From NCBI GenBank assembly GCA_020634615.1, contig JACKBI010000009.1:217883-281882 (forward strand): 64,000 nucleotides of DNA. Direction: 5' to 3'. The notes beneath the pieces were generated by a model, which did no database searches, had not been told where the DNA came from, and saw only the letters and a list, made by a program, of their open reading frames with translations. The position numbers were made by a program, and so were the translations under genes. Positions 1-8,788 of this stretch are shown here, piece after piece. How positions within the stretch are numbered: position 1 is the stretch's first letter; every line of letters starts with the position of its first letter. This DNA comes from Anaerolineales bacterium (GTDB taxonomy: Bacteria > Chloroflexota > Anaerolineae > JAAEKA01).

Positions 1-1
1 G

Positions 2-754
2 CAGAGTAAGTTTGGCGATGCGCCGAACTGGGCCAGTATGTTTGACATAAGTTGGGAACGGATTCAGGTGCATGTCAACGGGTGGGGCGGCAACTTCGTT
101 GATCCGTCCGATCCCATGCACAGCCTGATGGGCAATCAGGAAGCGCTGGACGCCATGCAGTGGCTGCGTGACCGGATCTGGGTAGATGGCACCATGGCCA
201 GCCCGCTGGATGTGCAGAACCTCGAAACCCGTCACGCGTTCATCCAGCAGCGGATCGCCATGGTGGAAGACGGGTCATGGGCGCTGAAAGACATTTTGGA
301 GAACGCGCCTTTCCGCGTTGGTGTCGCAGCCCTTCCTGCCGGGCCAAAACGCAGAGCAACCCTCGCGACTACCGATGGCTTTGCGATTTTTGCCGGCACC
401 CAGTACCCGGAAGCAGCCTGGGACTTGCTCAAGTTCCTGGTCAGTCGCGATTACGGGCGGGCGATGTCCCGGGCACATCTTCTTCAACCGGCCCGCGCTT
501 CGCTGGTCGATGAGTGGATTGCTGACATCCGCCAGGAGTACCCCGAACAGGCTAAGGATCTCGACGTTGGGGCGTTCGCTCAGGGCCATTTGCAGGGCTA
601 CTCAGTCGTTGCCGAGGTATTTCCCAACATGTCAGACGCCAGAAAGCTGGCCCAGGCAGCCTGGGAACAGATCTATATTCTGGGCCAGGCGTCGGTCGAC
701 ATAATGACCGGCGTATCGACTGAGATTGAAGCGGCTCAACAGAGCGAAGCCTAA
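2..754 (+). CDS. ABC transporter extracellular solute-binding protein (family 1 type), C-terminal part
   Basis: This is the C-terminal ~250 residues of a periplasmic/extracellular sugar-type binding protein. The frame is open to the left edge of the window, so the start, signal peptide and N-terminal lobe lie outside. The visible part has the usual pattern of family 1 binding proteins: a Gly/Asn-rich stretch (NGWGGNF), an amphipathic helix (EALDAMQWLRD), and the hinge-proximal segment with TTDGFAIF followed by PEAAWDLLKFL. That resembles UgpB/MalE-like proteins that deliver carbohydrates to a membrane permease. No permease genes follow. Instead a membrane Cache-SpoIIE protein starts 27 bases downstream, so the protein may feed ligand information to a sensor or belong to a transporter encoded upstream. 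The substrate cannot be told from the sequence. Confidence 0.85.
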   Translation, partial: QSKFGDAPNWASMFDISWERIQVHVNGWGGNFVDPSDPMHSLMGNQEALDAMQWLRDRIWVDGTMASPLDVQNLETRHAFIQQRIAMVEDGSWALKDILENAPFRVGVAALPAGPKRRATLATTDGFAIFAGTQYPEAAWDLLKFLVSRDYGRAMSRAHLLQPARASLVDEWIADIRQEYPEQAKDLDVGAFAQGHLQGYSVVAEVFPNMSDARKLAQAAWEQIYILGQASVDIMTGVSTEIEAAQQSEA

Positions 755-781
755 CTGGAGCATCCGGGAACCACGATTATC

Positions 782-2542
782 ATGCGGTCACGATTCGAGT
801 GGAAACGATGGCGCAGCCGCGTCGTGCTCGGCATCATGGTGCTGACACTGTTGATTCTGGCCGCTGTGTCGCTGTATACTTATGACGCATATCAGGAAGC
901 CACCGGCAAGCTCGCGCTGGAAACCAACCGCCAACTGACCTACGTCAGCGCGGCCCGGCTGCGCAACGAGCTAACCCGCTTCAGCGAAGAACTCGACAAC
1001 CTCGTCAGATCGCGGCAGTTATATGGCGGCCTGACTGCCGATCAGGAGCAAGAACTGCGAAACGCCCGCCACCGCCTCACTATCTTCGATGGCGGTGTGG
1101 TATTGTTGGACAATTTTGGCCATGTTCGTTTGTCCGAGCCAGCGCGGCCGGAAATCCAAAACGCCGACTGGTCGGACCGCGACTTCTTTCACGAGCTGTT
1201 GGGATCGTCGCGTGAATATTATTCAGACGTCACAACCGATGGTCCCGACGGCGCATCAGTCGCGGTGATCAGCGTTCCTGTACTGGGTGAAAACGGGGAG
1301 TTTGTAGGCGTGCTGGCCGGCATGTTCCGGCTGGGCGAGTCACGCATCAGTTCGCTTTATGCCAGCATCGTCCGCCTGCGAATCGGGCAGAGCGGCAACA
1401 CCTACGTGTTGGATCGGGAAGGCAACATTCTGTACGACTCCAGCTACACTCGCATCGGCCAAACGCTGGAGATGCCGTCGCTGGACAAAACCGAGCTGCA
1501 GGGAGATGCCGTGCGCACCACCGACCCGGATGGCAACGACATCATCGCCTCCTTCGCTCCGATTCCAGGCACCGGATGGACGCTGGTCACCGAGGATGAG
1601 TGGGCAACCGCGACGCAGGCAACGCAGCGCTACGCCAACTCGCTGGTAATCCTGTTGGTACTGGGGACGGTGCTGCCTGCGCTGGGCGTCGCGCTTCTGA
1701 TCCGCACCCAAAACACCGAAATGTTGGAACGGGAACGCGGCGCTCACGAACAGCGCGTCGCCTGGCTGATCCAGGAACGCCTGTTGCCGCAAGGCTCACC
1801 CATGATACCTGACTGGAACCTGGATGTCTTCTACAAGCCGCATCCTTCGTCGGGCGGCGACTTCTACGATTTCTTCCTGCTGCCCGATGGCGCGTTGGCG
1901 CTGATGCTGGGACATGCCAACACCAAGGGACTGGAGTCGGCGCACGTCATCGACACGGTGCTGGTGGCGCTGCGCAGCGCGGCTAAGCTGAACCTGCCTC
2001 CAGGCAAGGCCCTGACTCACGCCAACGCGCTGATCTGTCCTGAACTGCTCGGTGAAACCTGCGTTTCTGCCATCTACGCGCTGCTGAACCCGACGACAGG
2101 CCAGCTGGCCTTCGCGACGGCTGACTCGACCCCGCCCTGGTTCAGCGGACGCGATGTGGGGGATGGCATGTCCGTTGCCGGCACGTCGTTGGGTCTTGAT
2201 ATCCGCAGCGAATACAGCCAGCGCACCGTCACGATCCAGCCGGGCGAATGCGCGTTGATCTACAGCGCCGGTTTGTTCAAAGCGCGCAAACCAGATGGCG
2301 CATTGTTCGATCTCGCGTCGTTGAACGCTATCGTCACTGAGCCGGGCCGCGACGGAGAGGGAATCGTGGAGGCGCTTACTACCCAGCTCAAGAGCTACAC
2401 CGGCACCAAAGGCTTGCCGCCTGAGGACGTGACGGTGATCATCGTGCAGCGCCACAAGGACGTGGTGCCGGCCAGCAGCTCGCACCGGGCAATCCGTTCC
2501 GGCAGTCGCGCGCTGAAAACTGCCGACTTCGGCGTGGACTGA
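782..2542 (+). CDS. Membrane Cache-domain protein with a degenerate SpoIIE/PP2C phosphatase domain
   Basis: 586 residues. One TM segment near 15-37, an extracytoplasmic Cache-like sensor domain about 60-275 (YVLDREGNILYDSS is typical), a second TM near 285-307, a short linker, and a SpoIIE-type PP2C domain from about 335 to 565. Such proteins normally sense a small ligand outside and dephosphorylate an anti-sigma antagonist inside. The first metal motif is intact (GGDFYDFF). The second, usually GDxSGxG, reads GHANTKG with His378 in place of Asp. The later TDG/SDG motif reads SAG with Ala496 in place of Asp. Loss of two metal-binding Asp residues suggests an inactive scaffold. It lies between a binding protein gene and a GAF membrane protein, probably in one transcript. 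Confidence 0.85.
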   Translation: MRSRFEWKRWRSRVVLGIMVLTLLILAAVSLYTYDAYQEATGKLALETNRQLTYVSAARLRNELTRFSEELDNLVRSRQLYGGLTADQEQELRNARHRLTIFDGGVVLLDNFGHVRLSEPARPEIQNADWSDRDFFHELLGSSREYYSDVTTDGPDGASVAVISVPVLGENGEFVGVLAGMFRLGESRISSLYASIVRLRIGQSGNTYVLDREGNILYDSSYTRIGQTLEMPSLDKTELQGDAVRTTDPDGNDIIASFAPIPGTGWTLVTEDEWATATQATQRYANSLVILLVLGTVLPALGVALLIRTQNTEMLERERGAHEQRVAWLIQERLLPQGSPMIPDWNLDVFYKPHPSSGGDFYDFFLLPDGALALMLGHANTKGLESAHVIDTVLVALRSAAKLNLPPGKALTHANALICPELLGETCVSAIYALLNPTTGQLAFATADSTPPWFSGRDVGDGMSVAGTSLGLDIRSEYSQRTVTIQPGECALIYSAGLFKARKPDGALFDLASLNAIVTEPGRDGEGIVEALTTQLKSYTGTKGLPPEDVTVIIVQRHKDVVPASSSHRAIRSGSRALKTADFGVD

Positions 2543-2552
2543 GGTCAACTCC

Positions 2553-4205
2553 ATGGTTGCAACTGCTGCAGTGAGACGAGTCGACCGCCTGGAACGTTTG
2601 AGCCGGCTTAGCACCGTTGTGGTCGCCGCGCTCACCGTCCTGTGTGCATTTGCCGCGCCGCTGCTGGCCCTGCGCTGGGCCGATCTGCCATTCCCCGGCT
2701 TTCTGGTCGAACAAACCCTGGTTGTCAATGATATCTCCGGTGAAGGTTGGGCCGGCCATTTGCAGGGCATCGATTATCCCCAGCAAGTGACACGAGTCGA
2801 CGGGTTCTCAGTCAGCACGTCGGAGCAGTTCGAGGCAGCCATTGCCCGCTCCAGCATCGGTGAGAACGCATCCTTCTTCACGCGCCTGCCTGGCGGCGAC
2901 ATCAGTTTGTACCCGGCGGTGACGACCATGCCGTTTCCCACCCGCAGCCTGGTGCGTCTCTTCTGGGTCCCCTATCTGGTGGGCGTGGCATATCTGGCAA
3001 TCGGCGGATGGATCTACCGTGTCAAGGGCAAGTCACGACCGGGGCGCGCGCTGGCCTTCTTCTGCTACGCGGCTGCGCTGACGTGTATCCTCTTTTTCGA
3101 CGCGTCCAGTTCTCATGTCGCACCGGGTTTGTGGGTCGCAGCTTTCGCGATGCTGGGCGGCACATTGATCAGCCTGAGCCTGCGCTTTCCCCAGGAATCG
3201 AAACATGTCGAGCTGCGGCCCTGGCTGCTGGCGGTTCCCTATGGCATTTCGCTTGTCCTGGCGGCGTGGGGAATTACGGCGATGAACAGCCTCAACCCTT
3301 GGGCCTACATTCCCAGTCGCTATGCAATCTACCTCTACACGGTATCGGGTGTGTTTGGCTTCCTTGGGACCATGTTCTACCGGGCGCGCAGCGGTGATAC
3401 TGCGACTACCCGCCGACAGGCGCGCATCGTTCTGCTGGGCAGCGCCCTTGCGTTTGCGCCGATCACGTTTTGGTTTGTCGCCACGGTGTTCAACCCCAGG
3501 TTCAGCTTTGACATTGCTCTGTTGCTGCCGCCGCTGATCATTTTCCCGCTTTCGGTTGCACTGGCCATCTTCCGCTACCGCCTGCTGGAAGTCGACTCTA
3601 TCGTCAACCGTACCATTATCTACGGTCTGGTGACGGCGATTCTGGCTGGCGCGATCAGTGTCACCATGGGCTTGCTGCAGAAGTTCTTCCTGGCCACCAC
3701 CGGCGAGGACAGCAACCTGGCGGCCGTGATCACGACGCTGATCGTGGTGTCTACCTTTGAACCGATCAAGGCCTGGGTGCGCGGCCTGGTGGATCGGACG
3801 TTGAAAGAACCACCCGACACAACCAAAGATCTGCGCACCTTCGGCCAGGAGGTGCACGCGTTCCTGACGGTCAGCAGCGCCGAACAGGTTGCCCAGCGGC
3901 TGCTGGATGAGACGGCACGCGGCCTGCGCGCGCCATCAGGCGCGCTGAGCATGGTCACCAACGGCAAACTCACCCCGATTTACACAGTCGGCGACTGGCG
4001 CGGCGCGGCGTGGATGGCGGTGCCTCTGGAGTGGCAGGGCCAGCGCTTTGGCATGATCGCGCTGGGACAGCGTCCAAACGAACCCTATAGCCGGCGTGAA
4101 TGCGATCTGCTGGAGCAGGTTGCAACCCAGGTAGCCGGCGCCGTCTATATGGCGCATACCTACCATCCGGTCAGCGACCCCCTTACTCCCCTGCCCGGCT
4201 ATTAG
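2553..4205 (+). CDS. Multi-TM membrane protein with PDZ-like N-terminal segment and C-terminal GAF domain
   Basis: 550 residues. After a first TM segment (about 17-40) there is a soluble ~80-residue stretch that looks PDZ-like (VTRVDGFSV, then a helix and GENASFF). It is followed by about seven to eight further TM helices (130-380) and a cytosolic C-terminal GAF-like domain (about 425-535, ending ECDLLEQVATQVAGAVY). This is the input half of many Chloroflexota and cyanobacterial histidine kinases, but no kinase, DHp or output domain follows the GAF. It starts 10 bases after the Cache-SpoIIE gene and is probably co-translated with it. The stop codon overlaps the stop of the convergent MFS gene by two bases. 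A sensory role is inferred; the ligand is unknown. Confidence 0.75.
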   Translation: MVATAAVRRVDRLERLSRLSTVVVAALTVLCAFAAPLLALRWADLPFPGFLVEQTLVVNDISGEGWAGHLQGIDYPQQVTRVDGFSVSTSEQFEAAIARSSIGENASFFTRLPGGDISLYPAVTTMPFPTRSLVRLFWVPYLVGVAYLAIGGWIYRVKGKSRPGRALAFFCYAAALTCILFFDASSSHVAPGLWVAAFAMLGGTLISLSLRFPQESKHVELRPWLLAVPYGISLVLAAWGITAMNSLNPWAYIPSRYAIYLYTVSGVFGFLGTMFYRARSGDTATTRRQARIVLLGSALAFAPITFWFVATVFNPRFSFDIALLLPPLIIFPLSVALAIFRYRLLEVDSIVNRTIIYGLVTAILAGAISVTMGLLQKFFLATTGEDSNLAAVITTLIVVSTFEPIKAWVRGLVDRTLKEPPDTTKDLRTFGQEVHAFLTVSSAEQVAQRLLDETARGLRAPSGALSMVTNGKLTPIYTVGDWRGAAWMAVPLEWQGQRFGMIALGQRPNEPYSRRECDLLEQVATQVAGAVYMAHTYHPVSDPLTPLPGY

Positions 4206-6427
4206 CCCGCTGCCAGCGTATGGAGCGTCAACACGGGAAACTCGATGCGCTCCGTGCCGTGGATTTCCATTCCCTCGGCGCAGTGAACCAGGATACCGCG
4301 TTGATATTCGACCGGCGTCAGCGGTATGAGAGCGTGCGTGATCTCGGTCAGGCAGGCCACGCCTTCGTTCAATTGATTGCGCGCTAAGGCTAATGCGCAG
4401 GCATCGAACCTGTCCAACAACTCCCCGTCCACACCTTCCATCTGCTCGACGCGTTTGCGCAATGCGATCATGGCCTGGGCCAGCGCAGTGCCGGGTTCAC
4501 GACGCGCCTGGCGCAACATCTGAATGAAGTGTGCCTCGTCGCCGACGATGCGCGCGGCCGCCAATGCCAGTTCGGCCCGCGCCGTGCGATTGCGTGCCGT
4601 CGCGAGCAGCGATAGGATAGGAGGCAGGGCATTATCGACCTTCATCTGGCCCAGCGTTGACGCGTAGGCCAGTTGCAGCCCGGGATCTGCCTCCTCTTGC
4701 AGCCGCGCCAACAGTTCCGGGATCGCGTCCCGGTCGTTGAGAACGCCCAGCGAACGGCTGCTGTGCGCCTGGACCGAGCGATAGCGTGACTCCAGACCCC
4801 GCTCCAGCGCGGGGCGCGCAGAAGCATCACCCATCCGTCCCAGCGCCCAGGCCGCGACAGTGCTGAGGGCCGGTTCTGGTCCCTCCATTACCCCTGCCAG
4901 CGCTTCCACCAGCCGCGGCTCGAAACCGACGCGCGCCATCGCGATGATCGCCTCGAAGCGCACGCTGAAGCGCGGATCCTCCAATGCTTCCAGCAGTTCC
5001 TCGGTCGTCAGCGGGCTGTGGGCGCTGCCCAGCCGTTCGGTGTTGCGCACGACCGCCTCTTCATCGCCGGCCCGGCTGTAACGGATCACCGCCTCGATGG
5101 CCAGAAATGGGTTGCCGCGCAGGAAGAGTCCCGGAAACTGGCTGAAGCGCACCGTGCTGTCGTCGTTCAGCCTGCGAATCACAAAGGCTGCGACGATGGG
5201 AAGTATCAGTCCAATCAGCAGCAGCGGCAGGAACGGGTTGCTCAGCGGCTGGCCGCCCAGTTGCAGCCCGCGGGTTGCATCGACCATGCGACCGCCGAGG
5301 AGCTGGCTCATGCCGCCGACGATGCCAATCCAGGCGAAATAAAGCGCCAGATAATCGTTCTTCTTCTTGGGCGGCACGACGTCGTTGTAGAGCAGGCGGG
5401 CCGAACCAACGTTCCAGCCCACGTCGGCCACGCCCTGCGCGAGCGAGATCCCCATGGCAATCGTCAGGCTCAACGGAGAATGGCGCGGCATCAGCAGCCA
5501 GCCGATGGGCAACACGGCTCGCAGAAACACACCAGACAGTGCCACCGGCTTGCTGCCATAGCGATCGGCAGCCCATCCCCACAAGAAACTGGACAAAAGC
5601 GCGCCAGCCAGAACCGCACCTTGCAAGCCAACCACATCGGAACTGGTGAGGCCGACCTCCTCTTGCATGAAGAGCGGCAGGAATGAGGCCAGCGGGACCG
5701 TGGCCGCGATCATCAGGCCAACCCCGAGCAGGTAGCGCTTCAGCGTCGGATCCTGCAAGCCGGCGCGCAGGTCGCGCCGGGGCGGCGGCGCGCCTCGAGC
5801 GCTCTTCTGCGGCGCGCCGCCGGGGATGAACGCGGCGAATCCCACCGCGATCATGCCGCAGATGACGCCCACCCCGATGATGACATCATAGCCCAGCAGG
5901 CCGCTGGTACGCGCCAGGACGGCGCTGGCCAGAGAAATCGCCAGAAACCCCGTCAGCGTTGAGGCAAGATTGTTCGTCGCGGTGTACTTGCCGCGCACCG
6001 AGTTGGGCACGTATTCCTGCGTCCATGGAAAGCTGGCGGTGACGCCAATCGCTCGCAGCACCGCGAACACGCCGACGATTACCGTCACGAAGACCAGCGC
6101 GGCATCGGTGCCGTAGCGCATTACCACCACAGGGGTCAGCAGCAGGAACGCTGTCACAACATGGCGGATGGAGAAAAAGGTGATGTAGGTCCGCTTGTAG
6201 CCAAAGCGGGCCACCGCCGGCGCCACCACCAGCGCCAGCAGCCCGGCAAATGGCAGCAACGAAAGCACGAACCCGATCTGGCTGGTGCTCAACCCAAGCT
6301 CGTTGAGAAACAGCACGAACACCGAGCCGAAGAATGTAAGCTGCACGAAAATTGCCAGCGCGGCGTTGGAGGCAATGGCCCAGGGCAGCTTGTGTAGTTT
6401 CTCGACGGTGGTGGGTTCGTGAGTCAT
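4202..6427 (-). CDS. MFS transporter fused to a C-terminal HEAT-repeat domain
   Basis: 741 residues. Residues about 15-445 form a 12-TM major facilitator, with a gap between halves near 215-230 (Pro/Arg-rich cytosolic loop) and a conserved WGWAADRYGSK-type loop after the eighth helix. From about 460 to 640 the chain is soluble and made of HEAT/PBS-lyase-like helical repeats (EELLEALEDPRFSVRFEAI, VAAWALGRMGDASARPAL, SLGVLNDRDAIPELL). The fusion of a permease with a helical-repeat module suggests binding of a partner or self-regulation. Substrate unknown. The -10 box lies 9 bases before the ATG and there is no Shine-Dalgarno sequence, so the mRNA is probably leaderless. Confidence 0.85.
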   Translation of the reverse strand: MTHEPTTVEKLHKLPWAIASNAALAIFVQLTFFGSVFVLFLNELGLSTSQIGFVLSLLPFAGLLALVVAPAVARFGYKRTYITFFSIRHVVTAFLLLTPVVVMRYGTDAALVFVTVIVGVFAVLRAIGVTASFPWTQEYVPNSVRGKYTATNNLASTLTGFLAISLASAVLARTSGLLGYDVIIGVGVICGMIAVGFAAFIPGGAPQKSARGAPPPRRDLRAGLQDPTLKRYLLGVGLMIAATVPLASFLPLFMQEEVGLTSSDVVGLQGAVLAGALLSSFLWGWAADRYGSKPVALSGVFLRAVLPIGWLLMPRHSPLSLTIAMGISLAQGVADVGWNVGSARLLYNDVVPPKKKNDYLALYFAWIGIVGGMSQLLGGRMVDATRGLQLGGQPLSNPFLPLLLIGLILPIVAAFVIRRLNDDSTVRFSQFPGLFLRGNPFLAIEAVIRYSRAGDEEAVVRNTERLGSAHSPLTTEELLEALEDPRFSVRFEAIIAMARVGFEPRLVEALAGVMEGPEPALSTVAAWALGRMGDASARPALERGLESRYRSVQAHSSRSLGVLNDRDAIPELLARLQEEADPGLQLAYASTLGQMKVDNALPPILSLLATARNRTARAELALAAARIVGDEAHFIQMLRQARREPGTALAQAMIALRKRVEQMEGVDGELLDRFDACALALARNQLNEGVACLTEITHALIPLTPVEYQRGILVHCAEGMEIHGTERIEFPVLTLHTLAAG

Positions 6428-6436
6428 GGCGGGTTC

Positions 6437-6465
6437 ATTTTACGCCAGACACTTGCCTGCGCCAA
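6437..6465 (-). promoter_or_regulatory. Promoter of the MFS-HEAT gene, near-leaderless
   Basis: On the minus strand TTGGCG (6460-6465), a 17-base spacer and TAAAAT (6437-6442). Transcription would start 3-4 bases before the ATG at 6427. Confidence 0.55.
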
Positions 6466-6541
6466 CTGGCAAAGCGAATGGAACCGGGCTTCGGCAGGCT
6501 CAGCCCTCGGTTGCTTGGCGACGCAGTGTCCTTCGGATGCA

Positions 6542-6628
6542 GCGCAGCCTGAGCTTGCCGATAGAACAAGGCGCAGCCTGGGCTTGTCGATAGAATAGGG
6601 CGCAGCCTGAGCTTGTCGAAGGCAGAAT
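6542..6628. repeat. Three tandem copies of a 29-bp repeat
   Basis: Units begin at 6542, 6571 and 6600, each starting GCGCAGCCTGRGCTTG. An inverted, diverged copy lies at about 6487-6508. The last unit ends two bases before the -35 box of the next gene. This resembles dispersed palindromic genome repeats; there are no spacers, so it is not CRISPR. Confidence 0.8.
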
Positions 6629-6629
6629 C

Positions 6630-6658
6630 TTGACCATCTCATCCATCTCGTCTATAAT
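6630..6658 (+). promoter_or_regulatory. Sigma-70-type promoter of the first alpha/beta hydrolase
   Basis: TTGACC (6630-6635), 17-base spacer, TATAAT (6653-6658). The predicted transcript start near 6664 leaves a ~40-base leader with AAGGAG at 6691-6696. Confidence 0.75.
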
Positions 6659-6704
6659 TGGACACAAACATAGACAAAACTTTGTCACTCAAGGAGATTG
6701 AGCT

Positions 6705-7454
6705 TTGAAAACGTGGATGAAAGTCCTCATCGCAGTAGTTGCGGTGTTTGCGATCGCGGTCGTAGCTTTCGTGATCTGGGGCAGCACGCCGCTGGGTCCG
6801 ATGCCGGAAGCGCTGGCCGCGCTGGAGTCCGATGCCAACGTCGCGGTTGCGACCGATCCCTGGCTGTCGTTCACGCCGACCCAGGGCGCGCAAAACACCG
6901 GACTGATTTTTTACCCCGGCGGCCGGGTCGATCCAAGGTCGTACGCACCGATGGCGCGTGCCATCGCTGAGGCCGGCTATCCGGTGGTAATCGTGCCGAT
7001 GCCGCTCAATCTGGCCGTTTTTGGCGTCAACCGCGCGGCCGATGTCATTGCAGCCCATCCTGAGGTGGAGCACTGGGTCATCGGCGGCCATTCGCTGGGC
7101 GGCAGTATGGCTGCCAGTTTCACCCGCAACAACCCTGACCTCATCGACGGGCTGTTCCTGGTGGCATCCTATCCTGCCAGCAGCGATGATCTGTCGGGCT
7201 TCGACGATCTGACGACGTACTCTGTCTCGGCCACCAATGACGGACTGGCGACGCCCGACAAGATCGACGCTTCCCGCCCGCTTCTGCCTGCTGACACGAT
7301 CTGGGTGCCAATTGAGGGTGGCAACCACGCGCAGTTCGGCTACTACGGCGATCAACCGGGCGATGGACAGGCGACCATCAGCCGTGAGGAGCAGCAGCGC
7401 CAGACGGTCGAAGCCGCCCTTCAGATGTTGAGCACCGTCAGCGCCGGTTCGTAA
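6705..7454 (+). CDS. Membrane-anchored alpha/beta hydrolase
   Basis: 249 residues from a TTG start. The TTG is 8 bases after AAGGAG, whereas the next ATG (6717) is 20 bases away. An N-terminal TM anchor (about 5-25) precedes an alpha/beta hydrolase domain exported to the outer face. The nucleophile elbow is GHSLGG (Ser near residue 130), with an oxyanion-side strand LIFYPGG and a late His in GGNHAQFG. This arrangement matches the Abhydrolase_5 family (small esterase/lipase-like enzymes). Substrate unknown. It has its own strong promoter, and a second membrane-anchored hydrolase of a different subfamily follows 250 bases downstream. Confidence 0.85.
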   Translation: MKTWMKVLIAVVAVFAIAVVAFVIWGSTPLGPMPEALAALESDANVAVATDPWLSFTPTQGAQNTGLIFYPGGRVDPRSYAPMARAIAEAGYPVVIVPMPLNLAVFGVNRAADVIAAHPEVEHWVIGGHSLGGSMAASFTRNNPDLIDGLFLVASYPASSDDLSGFDDLTTYSVSATNDGLATPDKIDASRPLLPADTIWVPIEGGNHAQFGYYGDQPGDGQATISREEQQRQTVEAALQMLSTVSAGS

Positions 7455-7492
7455 GGTGCCTTCCATGCTGGCGTGAAAAGCTATTCAATACC

Positions 7493-7521
7493 TTGACAGC
7501 CGTGGACTGGCATGATAGACT
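7493..7521 (+). promoter_or_regulatory. Promoter upstream of a 178-nt leader
   Basis: Consensus TTGACA (7493-7498), 17-base spacer and TAGACT (7516-7521). Predicted start about 7528, well upstream of the ATG at 7706. Confidence 0.6.
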
Positions 7522-7603
7522 CAGTGACCTGCACCGTTTCCGGCCACTATCCGATCATGCAGGGCAAATTGGTCGTCCAGTAGACTATCTGCCGGTTGCC
7601 ACT

Positions 7604-7660
7604 GAAGAGGAGCGACACCACTGTGAACACAGTCAGAGTTTCGCTCCTCTTCGCTTTTTC
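7604..7660 (+). terminator. Intrinsic terminator-like hairpin inside the leader of the second hydrolase
   Basis: A perfect 12-bp stem (7604-7615 with 7641-7652) encloses a smaller hairpin (ACTGTG/CACAGT) and is followed by GCTTTTTC (7653-7660). It lies between the promoter at 7493 and the start codon at 7706. It could be an attenuator, the end of a ~130-nt small RNA, or a late terminator for the upstream gene. Confidence 0.6.
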
Positions 7661-7705
7661 ATTGGTTGTGGCTCAGCCGACACTACCCAGAATGAGGAGC
7701 TATCC

Positions 7706-8674
7706 ATGCGCAGAGCCGGGAAAATCGTCCTGAGTGTTTTCAGTGTGTTGTTGCTCGCCGCGCTTATCGTGCCGTTGATCATCCCTATCCCTCCGCTGGA
7801 GGACACGGTGCCGCCGCGCGAGTTGGCCGACCCCGACAGCCAGTTTGTTGAGATCGACGATCTTGATGTCCACTACAAGGAAATGGGCGAGGGCGATCCC
7901 ACGCTCATGCTGCTGCACGGTTTTGCCGCCAGCACCTTTTCCTGGCGCGAAGTGATGGAGCCGCTGGCAGAAACACAGCGCGTCGTCGCCTTCGACCGGC
8001 CCGCCTTTGGGCTGACCGAACGACCCATGCCGGGTGCGTGGGAGGGCCAGAATCCGTACGGCGCGGACGCAGCGGCTGATCTGACCATTGGATTGATGGA
8101 CGAGTTAGGTATTGACCAGTCCGTCCTGGTTGGCAACTCGGCCGGTGGCACGGTCGCGCTCTACACAGCGCTGCGTTACCCTGAACGAGTCAAGGCTTTG
8201 GTCCTTGTTGATCCTGCAATCTACTCTGGCGGCGGCTCGTCAGGCTGGCTGCGGTCGATCCTGACCAGTCCACAGGGGCGTCGCCTGGGTCCGCTCTTCG
8301 CACGTGCGATCCAGGGCTGGGGCTACGAATTCGGCAAGTCAGCCTGGCATGACCCCGCCAAGTTCACCGACGAAATCTGGGCCGGATTTTCCAAGCCGCT
8401 CCAGGCCGAGAACTGGGATCGTGCACTCTGGGAATTCACCCAGGCCAGCCGGCCGCTGGGGTTGCCCGAACGCCTCGACGAGTTGTCGGTCCCGGTGCTG
8501 GTCATCACCGGCGACGACGACCGCATCATTCCCACTGAGCAGAGCGTCCGATTGGCAGGTGAGATCCCGAACGCCGAGCTTGTAGTGATCCCCAACTGTG
8601 GTCACGTGCCACAGGAAGAGTGTCCACAGGCATTTCTGGCGGCAGTTCATGATTTCCTCTCGAACCTGGAGTGA
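7706..8674 (+). CDS. Membrane-anchored alpha/beta hydrolase (epoxide hydrolase/haloperoxidase-like fold)
   Basis: 322 residues. The ATG at 7706 is preceded by GAGGAG at 7694-7699; the open frame extends further upstream but lacks a start signal and crosses the leader terminator. An N-terminal TM segment (about 5-25) anchors an alpha/beta hydrolase domain. Visible landmarks are the oxyanion HG motif (LLHGFAAS), the nucleophile elbow GNSAGG, the acid residue in GDDDRIIP and the catalytic His in CGHVPQEE, so the enzyme should be active. The cap region (about 180-235) is of moderate size. It is not close in sequence to the preceding hydrolase, so this is not a recent duplication. Substrate unknown. 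Confidence 0.85.
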   Translation: MRRAGKIVLSVFSVLLLAALIVPLIIPIPPLEDTVPPRELADPDSQFVEIDDLDVHYKEMGEGDPTLMLLHGFAASTFSWREVMEPLAETQRVVAFDRPAFGLTERPMPGAWEGQNPYGADAAADLTIGLMDELGIDQSVLVGNSAGGTVALYTALRYPERVKALVLVDPAIYSGGGSSGWLRSILTSPQGRRLGPLFARAIQGWGYEFGKSAWHDPAKFTDEIWAGFSKPLQAENWDRALWEFTQASRPLGLPERLDELSVPVLVITGDDDRIIPTEQSVRLAGEIPNAELVVIPNCGHVPQEECPQAFLAAVHDFLSNLE

Positions 8675-8709
8675 CCAACTAACCTGAACAAGATTGGAGT
8701 TTGACCTAC

Positions 8710-8738
8710 TTTACAAAGGCGGGAGGATAAGGTAGTAT
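8710..8738 (+). promoter_or_regulatory. Promoter of the fasciclin-domain lipoprotein
   Basis: TTTACA (8710-8715), 17-base spacer, TAGTAT (8733-8738), giving a ~44-base leader with AAAGGAGAG at 8776-8784. Confidence 0.55.
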
Positions 8739-8788
8739 AGGTTGTGTCGAGGTTTTGACAACAAACTGTTTACCTAAAGGAGAGAACA

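Noticed and set aside
6542..6628. CRISPR array
   Set aside because: Three directly abutting 29-bp units without spacers and no cas genes.
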